From Prunus persica (lineage: Eukaryota; Streptophyta; Magnoliopsida; Rosales; Rosaceae), in the NCBI RefSeq assembly GCF_000346465.2, contig NC_034011.1:25479941-25543940 (forward strand): DNA of 64,000 nt, in the 5' to 3' direction. Numbering within the stretch: position 1 is the stretch's first letter; every line of letters starts with the position of its first letter. A program made the position numbers and the translations under genes. Positions 56,534-64,000 of the stretch are shown here, one piece after another. The notes below the pieces were generated by a model. It had not been told where the DNA came from. It saw only the letters and a list, made by a program, of their open reading frames with translations, and searched no databases.

Positions 56534-56759
56534 GCAAGCAACGGGTGGAGTTCTAGTCTCCCAGGAGCCTAGCAAAGTTATACTTTACAGGGGTTGGGGT
56601 GCTGCAGGAGATAATGATAGGAAAGCAAGCAACACGAGGAAGAAGGTTTCTACACAGGGTGCTGTGTCTCCTGAACTACTGGCCGCAATAAGACTTGAGT
56701 GTGGTTTTAAATCTCCCGGAAAAGAAGATGCAACGCCAACGGCTCAGGTTGGAATCTGA
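50699..56759 (+). CDS. CFM2: Chloroplast CRM-domain splicing factor CFM2, 13 exons
   Basis: Exons 50699-51379, 51935-52454, 52537-52667, 52856-53161, 53247-53403, 53560-53852, 54315-54374, 54485-54541, 54926-55240, 55348-55605, 55697-55931, 56268-56398 and 56535-56759 join in frame to 1122 residues. The start MLLPLTHLP and a basic, Ser/Pro-rich transit peptide lead into [15 protein letters not shown]. Four CRM RNA-binding domains follow, near residues 157-255, 370-470, 580-680 and 980-1070. They have loops [24 protein letters not shown] and GRNNIVSG and ends LYRGVNY, LYRGKDF, VYRGKNY and LYRGW. Four domains fit CFM2, which aids splicing of chloroplast introns such as trnL-UAA, better than three-domain CFM3. 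The acidic linker before domain 4 is long because two exons (54926-55240 and 55348-55605) are duplicates. Confidence 0.92.
54597..54649. repeat. SINE-like 3' end in CFM2 intron 8
   Basis: tcaatgaatatttgtgtaaa and cgcttgtactaaaaaaaa match the end of the SINE-like copy at 40210-40265. Only the 3' part is present. Confidence 0.5.
56472..56531. repeat. (CT)n microsatellite forming a splice acceptor tract
   Basis: About 29 CT units run right up to the acceptor ttag of CFM2 exon 13 (56535). The repeat serves as the polypyrimidine tract of intron 12. Confidence 0.92.
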
Positions 56760-57230
56760 GCTTGCGCCACAAGGTACCACCGGTATCACCGTTCCCTTGA
56801 TCAGTATCTACTATAGAAAGAAAGCAAGCACACAGATTGATGTGATGATCATCCAAAAGTGTGAAAATATCTGGAAGCTCCTCATTTGGTATCTCAAAAT
56901 CCAGGAATTGTGGAGATGAAATCTTTGGAATGGTAAATTGATGGATGGTACCCTTTGTATATAGATTGATTGATTGTTTGCTGCAAGAAGAGAGAATGTT
57001 GACATCCAAATCCACTGGCCGGAAATTGTTGCATTGGAAATGCAAAGAGCTGGTTTAATAAAATCAAATTGTAAATTCGGAATCCACCCTCTGTATCTGT
57101 GAATTTTTGGAAACAATTATAAACGTACATGAAAAAAGAAAGGAACAAAGAGAGAACGAAAAAGGTGAACGTAAAGGTGTTGGTAAATGCTAGCTTGGAC
57201 TCTAGTTAAGCTCTAAATGGCACATGGAGG

Positions 57231-58162
57231 TAGGGGTGGGCATCTCATCCGAATTATTTACGTACCGACTGTACCGTACTGACGATTAAGTTTGGTTTGG
57301 TTAAATAATTATTTTTTTAATTTTAATTATTCCGCTCCGATTTGTACTGAGATGTTTGGTTTGGTTAACGGAAACAATATTCTTAACTCGACGGAAACTC
57401 GTACCGATTCGATATTTTATACTTATGCTATTATTTAAATACAAAACAAGAAACCAAAGATAAATACAATCAACATTTTGTATCACCCCTTTATTACTGC
57501 TGTATCACTTCTCTTATCACCATTGTATCACTACTTTATCACTATTCTATCACTTCTTTATTACCCAGGTACTGTAGCACTTTTTGGTCAAAGAGGAATT
57601 TATGAATTTCCTATGTTTTCCAGTTTCGACCTTTGTCCCGTTTTTTATCTGTAACTTTCCAACCGTTGATCTAAATTTTATGCTCTTTACATGGTTGGAT
57701 ACAGCATGAAAACTAAAGAACCCATCGCGAAGCAAATGTCAAAATCATTTATATAAATGTTGAGAATTCAGTAAAAATAACACTCAAATGTTCAAACAAC
57801 AAACACAAGTGGCTCCCAATAAATCTTGAGTATATATTGAATGATATAGTAACTAAGTTATTTGATTTCATACTTGGATGAATTAAACTATTGAATTTTT
57901 GTATTTTACGAAGATAATTTGGTGTATTTGTTCAAGAACTTATGTTATGTGAAAGTATTAAAAATTATATTTTTATTAGTATGTTTTTATTACGATACTA
58001 CTGGAGTACCGAATCAATCCGAACCGAATATTGAGTTAACAGATCCGAAGTCTATCAAAGTATTTGATTTGGTTAATAAAAAAGAAAATAGTTTGCCAAA
58101 GTCTTTATTTTAATTAACGAAAAAACCTTTTACTATTTCAAACCGATCCGTGCCCAAACCTA
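57231..58162. mobile_element. Non-autonomous hAT element, 932 bp
   Basis: Starts taggggtgggca and ends tgcccaaaccta (inverted, two mismatches). It is flanked by a perfect 8-bp duplication catggagg at 57223-57230 and 58163-58170. The interior is AT-rich with words such as ttggtttggttaa near both ends, and there is no transposase. Its terminal tagggg(t)gg matches the element at 3788. Confidence 0.87.
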
Positions 58163-58170
58163 CATGGAGG

Positions 58171-59690
58171 ACTCGGAAGCTAAAAACTCCTGATTTCATC
58201 ATCCCTGGAGTTACTATACGACAAGCACTTCTCATCCCATTTCGCCTGTGTGGACCCCTTTCCCTTTATTTGGTTTGGAGGGTACCGACAGAACCCTACA
58301 GGGCCCACCATTGCCGAAACATGCGTTTTGTTCTTTTGTCGTCGTTGTAGAATGTTCTAACCCTTTTTTTTCCTTTTTGTTGACTTTTTCTCCTCTCTTT
58401 TTTTGGTTATTCACTTTCACTTATTAATCTTAATCTTTAACTATATCAATGACTCAGTGAAAAATGGTCTAAATTTATAGATTAATTGTTTAAGGTTTGA
58501 ATTTTTGTGATACCTTAGTATTGTGTGTGTGAAAAATTTTATTTTTCTTGTAATTTAAACTATAATTTGTATTTAAAAATATAAAAAATTCAGAACTCAT
58601 TTACTTACCTTGTCTCACATCTTGAATTAAATCTAAGAAAGAATTAACCCAAAAAAGAATATATATATATATATATATAATTGCCTAGTCTCCATTACAC
58701 ATTTGCTTGGAAGGGGTAAAAACGAATTACCTGTGTAAATGTAATCGTGGGGGGTAGGCAAACACCAGTAACCAGTCAAAAGATTATTTGAATCGTTTTT
58801 AAAGCTGGATTTTTCATCTTTTGCATTTTAGCTTTTAGATTAGCCTGAATATGACATCCAGGTGGGGAAGACAATCAAATTTGGCCGAATATGCTACCTG
58901 CTGCTGCTGCTGGGATCCAGTCCATTCTGGAAACTACATATTCCATTTCCATGTTCTGTTGCTCAACTTTCTCTTTTCTAACTCTCAGGTGATAAAAGGA
59001 GTATCTATTTTTTTATACAAACAATAATCAACCTTAAACTAATTTAAATTAAAAGAAAAAAAATTCGAATTCGGATGCACAGTGAGGAGTACATCCGCTC
59101 TAGACTCTATTTTAAGTTCGATAATTCGAGCATCTCCCTCTTTCTTCAACTTCCCTTGTACAAATAAATTCTTTTTAAAAATTTTAAAAATAATTAATTT
59201 GTACACATGAAATATTGAGCTCAAAACGTTTTGATCTTCTAAATATTCTGTATATTTTTCAAATTTCATTTGGGTCTCAATCACTTTTTTTTTTTGTTGG
59301 TCGGATTGTCTCCATCACATTATTAATAAACAGATTTTTCAACATTGACCATGTGAAAATTATAATGTCAAGAACAATCTGATCACATACATTTCATGGC
59401 AGTGCGAGTAGTAGCTACTCAAACTTTGTACTTTATAATTAAATCCAAATCTCAATATTAACACATTAACCAAGCATTACCTATCATTATTTTGTGCAAA
59501 ATCACCATGTTTTTTTTTTTTTCAAATTTACTTTTTGGAACTAAACACTTACACTTTTTCATTTTATTATAATAGTATTTGAGCTAGAGCTCATGAGCTT
59601 ACCTAAGCAAATTATACTTCGCCAAAATCTAGTCTATTTGTTAAGATATATTTATTTTGGATAATAAAGCTGCATTATGAGTGTGGCCCC
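58171..59690. other. Intergenic, no gene seen
   Basis: Contains an (at)n run at about 58660-58680 and a ctgctg run at 58899-58911. Nothing coding is supported. Confidence 0.45.
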
Positions 59691-59818
59691 AAATTGAAGG
59701 GATAAAAATGAGAGTTTTCAGATGAGGGCTAGCCATGTCTGTCTGCCTCAAAACCCTATTTTATTGTGGAGTGTTGGGCTTCATGAATGAATGTCATCAT
59801 CACTCACACCGTCACACG

Positions 59819-59856
<38 letters not shown>

Positions 59857-60720
59857 AACATGTCAGAGCGAGAAAGAAAAAGAAAGAAAGAGAAAGAAAG
59901 AGAGGGGCACAAAAAACCTAGAAATTTTGGCTTTGCCTTTCTTTCAACGCCAGAACCCAACAGCAATCATCATGTCCTCCTCTTACCTTCTTTATCGCCA
60001 TCATTGCTTCCACACCACCCTCTGCTGCTGCTTCATCACCTCCAAGTCCAACCACCCCACAAAACCCACACCCAAAGTGTCATTATTCTCATTAATATCA
60101 CCACCAAAGAAGAAGAAGAAAAAAAAGAAGCGACCCAACGAAAAGAAAATTTTCTCATCATGATTTTCAAGCGCCCAGCAGAAAGACAACCCTAGCTTAG
60201 CTTAGCTATAGCTAATAAGCTAGCTTTCTCGCTCTCCTTGGTTGCGAGTGAAGAATCTCGATCTCTCTCCTTAATAAAGTTCAAAGAGTTATTGCAAGTC
60301 TTTGCGCTTTGGGGGAATCAAGCATCTTGGTCCGACGACGATTTGCTAGTGTTGAATCAAAGCAAATCTCAAATTTTCAACTTCTTTTGGTTTGGCAACT
60401 TGTTCCTTAGATTTATGTCACGTGCACTTTAGATCTTGTTAGCTATATAAAGGCTCTGTCTTTCCTGGTTTTGTTGTTATAGGTTATGTTAAGACTCAAG
60501 TCACTATATTTGGTAAGAAACTCTTTTGTTCTCCGAGTGTGTGTGTGTATGAATTATCTTGTTTAAATGATCAGAACTATTGTTTGTGTTGTACTTGTAA
60601 CTGCTGAAGAAATCGATTCTAGATTATATATGTGAAGTACTGGTTCTACTTGATTTTCCTTTTCCAGTTCAGATCTACAGGATCCGTGTTAGGGTTTCTA
60701 CAAAGGGATTTTCATATATG
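59690..60720 (+). other. Possible non-coding transcript or leader region
   Basis: Looks like the 5' part of a plant transcription unit: (ct)n at 59819-59851, AG-rich leader-like DNA, a palindromic tagctt/aagcta cluster at 60193-60225, and a TATA-like tatataaag at 60444-60452. No ORF has a recognised domain or good homology, and no known microRNA was recognised. It may be a non-coding RNA, an orphan leader or chance. Confidence 0.25.
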
Positions 60721-62585
60721 TGAATTAACAAAGATCAATCCATTACCCTTTCACCATATATACATGTAACTTTGTAATTTGAGGTCTATATATATATATA
60801 TATATATATTTGGACCGTATTTTTAATTGGTTAATTAGCATTCAGCTAGCTCAAAGTATTTTCAAAATGGAAGTGTGTATATATATATATATATATATAT
60901 ATTTGCTCTTAATTTGTAGCAAAAAGAAACTAATTTAATTTAATATACGTGTTCAGCTTAGCAAAGCTATGTCATAATTGTTCATTTTGTCAGTGAGATC
61001 TTTTTCCAGTGGGATTCTGTGCAAAGTATATGTATTGAGATTGGGAAAATAGATAATAATTACTTGTGTTCTTCAGTCCACCTTTTGCAGCTGAGAGTTT
61101 TGCCAAATTATATGTATGATGTTGGGTACATTTTGTCTGTATGATGTTGGCTTCACCATATACGGATGATGGAGATTGGAGTACATTATTCCCATGACCC
61201 ATTGTGGGAGCTGATTCGCTAGTTTGAGTGTTCTTGCTGTGAAAACTGAAAAGTTTGAGTTGATGACCTTCTGTCCACCTTTTTTTGACAGTACAGATAA
61301 GTAATTAAGCTGCATATTTACACAACCACACACACACATGAAATTAGGCCTTTGCCCTAGCTAATGCTTGTGGTGGAGCCAATTTTTTATATTCTTCTTC
61401 TCGATCAACGGCTTTGCCCTAGTTAAGTACTTTCTGGCTATAGCTACTAGTCTACCTACTCGATGCTGATTAATGCAAGACATTTTTTATTAGGCTGTCA
61501 ATCTCGCGATAAGATAGTGCAGAATCTTAATAATTAAAGGCGGCATGCATGATTCAGAGTTCATTTCAGACATTGCAGTGCAGATGATATTGATATGAAA
61601 AATGCCATCAACATTCTCTCTAATCTTCTCTAGATATATATATCTCTAGATTTCTCATGAATTCATAAACTAATCTAATATGTGTTCACAAACTAATCCG
61701 TCACACATCATGCTAGGCTCATAGGTTGTCATTTATTAATCTTTGGCTTGGCCCAGAATCATTACCATTCCTATTTTTGAACTAAGACGATATCCTCCAC
61801 CACCATCTATAAATATGCATAGAGCCTACATTATATTTAACTTTTTCTATAAGACTAGAGTCTAAATTACTCTAACTTACACATGGGGTGGCATCACAGT
61901 GGAAAAATAAGTTAAATTCTCTCTCTCCCCTTCAAGTGTATTCGGGTTCGATTCACGTAGAAGACACTCTTGAGGTACCTCAATATAATACTTCTCTCTC
62001 TGTCAAATGACAACAACAAAATTTACTTTAACCTAAAGGAATGGGGATTCAAATTCAAATATAAAAGGGGAGATCCACATAACCCACATATGCAATTCAA
62101 CACACTTAACTCGTATGCTAAATTTGAGTTCAATCCGATCAAATTCTAATGAACTAACTAGGTTTGAGGACTACAATCAAAACCTACACTAGTTGAACCT
62201 GAAATTTAAAGCAAACCAAATGGGGGTCAATTATATAGGACTCATCATAATCAAGCAACCTGGAAATCAAGCTTAGATAAAGATTGTATTCAATTATTTG
62301 GGTGAATTTGAAAAGAAAAGAAAAATCATATGGGTCAAAATTTGGTCTATACGTGGATGGGTTGGGGTGATTAGACAAAAACAGGCCCAAGGCCTTTTAA
62401 TAAGTAAGGAAGAAGGGAGAGATGGATTCATTGGTAGCGGACCGAGTGGTTGGTGTGTTTCCTTAACCGATATTCACAACGAACGAGTGGCGGGCACAGC
62501 TTTGCTTCAACTTCATTCAATTCAATGCCAATTCCCAAACCCATCTCATAAAATTCCAAATTATCCAAATTAAATCCCCCAAAAT
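60721..62585. other. Intergenic with (AT)n microsatellites
   Basis: No gene. (at)n runs lie at about 60788-60810 and 60879-60901. The 3' end (62290 on) is upstream of the ferredoxin-thioredoxin reductase gene. Confidence 0.45.
61880..62010 (+). repeat. tRNA-derived SINE-like copy
   Basis: An A-box tggcatcacagtgg (61889-61902) and a B-box gggttcgattc (61944-61954) about 42 bases apart, followed by a ctctctctgtc tail. Confidence 0.5.
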
Positions 62586-62593
62586 TATATAAA
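62586..62593 (+). promoter_or_regulatory. TATA box of the FTR catalytic-subunit gene
   Basis: tatataaa, 85 bases before the ATG at 62671. Confidence 0.55.
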
Positions 62594-62670
62594 CAAACGG
62601 ATTATTACGCCCAATAATTATTAATTTCCCACACCAGTTCTCTTCTCTCTTCCGCACTCGCTCTCAGGCC

Positions 62671-63962
62671 ATGACTCTGCAACTCCAAGCTCCGTCCTTC
62701 CGCGTCAGCATTTCCTCCTTCGTTTCTCCTCTCAGACGCTCCACCCACCGCCATGTAATCCGAGCTCAAGGTTCGCAATTCTGAAACATCTTTTTTTTCC
62801 CCTTCTTTTTTTTCTTTCATATTTTCGTTGTATTATCATTTATAATTAGTGGGTTTTCAGATTATTGTTGCCCCAATTTGACGTTCTTGCCTGGTATTTA
62901 TGTAAATCATACGTATATTCGAGCTTCTGAAGAGCTTGCGTTGCTCTAAGTGATTCTGTACAAGTGTTTTAAACCTTTAAAGTGTGATATATGCAATGCC
63001 AAATTAAAAACCTTGCTTGATTAGTAGACTTGAGCTTTTGGGGCCGGAAATTTTGAACATTTTCAGCTTAAATTAGGATGTCATGTGTCATTTCGTTTCA
63101 AAGCATCCTCATCCCCCTTTTGATAGTGTTTCGTTTTTAAAATTTGAACTTTGGATCAATGTATGCTATGAATTTTATGTTCTGGCAGCGGAACCATCAG
63201 AGAAATCTGTTGAAATTATGAGGAAGTTCTCTGAGCAGTATGCTCGCAAGTCTGGAACATACTTTTGCGTGGATAAGGGAGTGACTTCTGTTGTTATCAA
63301 GGTATGTATTTATTTACTCTTTGGACCTTACTTGTGTACCATTGTATACTTCAAATTTACTTCAAAACCGATAACTTTATAAGCTTCCACCATGGATTAG
63401 AACCGTAAAGAACATATTACCCCCGAGCCCTTTGATCCTATAGATTATGAAACATCTTTAAACTATTCCCTCAAAATGATCCCCATAGGCATAGTTCTTC
63501 AGTTCAATATCTTTCTGTTGTAGTTCATGTTTTTTTTATGTCCCAAGAGAAGTTTGATTTGGGACAAAAAGATCCCTTACAGATTTGGAATCCTGATATT
63601 ATATATATATATATATATATATTCATTTTAATCTCTGCATTTGATTGAAGTGTATTTATCCAAGTAAATTACTCTGATCTTTCAATTTCAACAGGGATTG
63701 GCAGACCATAAAGATTCATTGGGAGCGCCACTCTGCCCTTGTCGGTAAACATCCGTTCTTTGATATTGTTCTTCACGAGGATGTTCCTACTCTGCCCTAT
63801 GCCTCAAACTCCTTACCAGTTCTTAGTGTCAAAATCGCTTCGTGTTCATATCATGTCATGCTTTCCAAGTCTGAACTCGTTTTGTTGCAGGCATTATGAT
63901 GACAAACCTGCCGAGGCTGGCCAAGGCTTTTGGAACTGCCCATGTGTTCCTATGAGAGAGAG
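62671..63962 (+). CDS. FTRB: Ferredoxin-thioredoxin reductase catalytic subunit, 5' part
   Basis: Exons 62671-62770, 63189-63301, 63695-63744 and 63891-63962 join in frame and the last stops at a donor site (gtaaat). The gene continues beyond the window. A chloroplast transit peptide (MTLQLQAPSFRVSISSF, about 1-33) is followed by AEPSEKSVEIMRKFSEQYA, GTYFCVDKGVTSVVIKGLADH and GAPLCPCRHYDDKPAEAGQG, then NCPCVPMRER. The Cys of TYFC and the two CPC motifs, 16 residues apart, are ligands or active cysteines of the 4Fe-4S disulfide reductase that passes electrons from ferredoxin to thioredoxins. The final CHC motif lies outside the window. The gene is nuclear-encoded for a chloroplast enzyme, and everything seen is intact. 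Confidence 0.93.
63598..63621. repeat. (AT)n microsatellite in FTRB intron 2
   Basis: About 12 AT units in the intron between the second and third coding exons. Confidence 0.9.
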
Positions 63963-64000
63963 GTAAATATCATTTCATTATTTTGTGAAAGTAGTATACC

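Noticed and set aside
50699..56759. Naming this gene CFM3
   Set aside because: CFM3 proteins have three CRM domains. Four domains and the MLLPL start fit CFM2 better.
61255..61290. ttctgtccacc word resembling miR394
   Set aside because: Only 11 bases agree and no hairpin partner was seen nearby.
1..64000. CRISPR arrays, operons, ribosome binding sites, true tRNA or rRNA genes
   Set aside because: The DNA is plant nuclear. The tRNA-like boxes seen belong to SINE-type repeats without a cloverleaf.

Overview
This is a stretch of plant nuclear DNA, almost certainly from a eudicot. It has GT-AG introns, TATA boxes close upstream of start codons, chloroplast-targeted products encoded in the nucleus, long AT-rich intergenic DNA and many plant-type transposable elements. 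A woody rosid (Rosaceae, for example) would fit, but nothing here proves the family.

From about 1.2 to 42.7 kb the window is dominated by an array of intronless matrix metalloproteinase (MMP, peptidase family M10A) genes. Six are intact, all on the minus strand: 9667-10608, 14172-15104, 22375-23274, 32018-32947, 35235-36170 and 38684-39622. Four are broken: 1232-2425 (plus strand, chimeric), 11818-12763, 27079-28000 and 41736-42604. Two more units survive only as flanks (about 16940-17450 and 25720-26260). Each intact protein has a signal peptide, a propeptide with the PRCGV(P/A)D cysteine switch, a basic and often His-rich hinge, a catalytic domain with HEIGHLLGLxHS and a Met-turn. None has a C-terminal membrane segment, so they look like secreted soluble proteases activated by propeptide removal. 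Upstream and downstream flanks are duplicated with the genes.

An NRT1/PTR (NPF5-like) transporter gene (7024-9364) sits inside the array at its left side. Transposons have broken up the array: hAT-type elements with perfect 8-bp target duplications, Mutator-like elements including a Pack-MULE that captured part of a TOM6 gene, a Tourist-like MITE, a 3.0-kb solo LTR, a LINE relic and several tRNA-derived SINE-like copies.

From 45.3 kb onward the window holds ordinary single genes. These are a TMEM45/DUF716 membrane protein (45340-46329, minus), a CREG-type secreted FMN-split-barrel protein (47875-49850, plus), the chloroplast intron-splicing factor CFM2 (50699-56759, plus, 13 exons), and the 5' part of the ferredoxin-thioredoxin reductase catalytic subunit gene (62671 to the window edge, plus). 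A second hAT element lies at 57231-58162.

There is no operon-type organisation. The functional links are duplication within the MMP array and chloroplast roles for CFM2 (intron splicing) and FTRB (redox signalling). The most unusual material is the record of gene birth, deletion and repair in the MMP array, an 'empty' MMP locus flanked by its own 5' and 3' sequences, the TOM6-carrying Pack-MULE, and a duplicated exon in CFM2.
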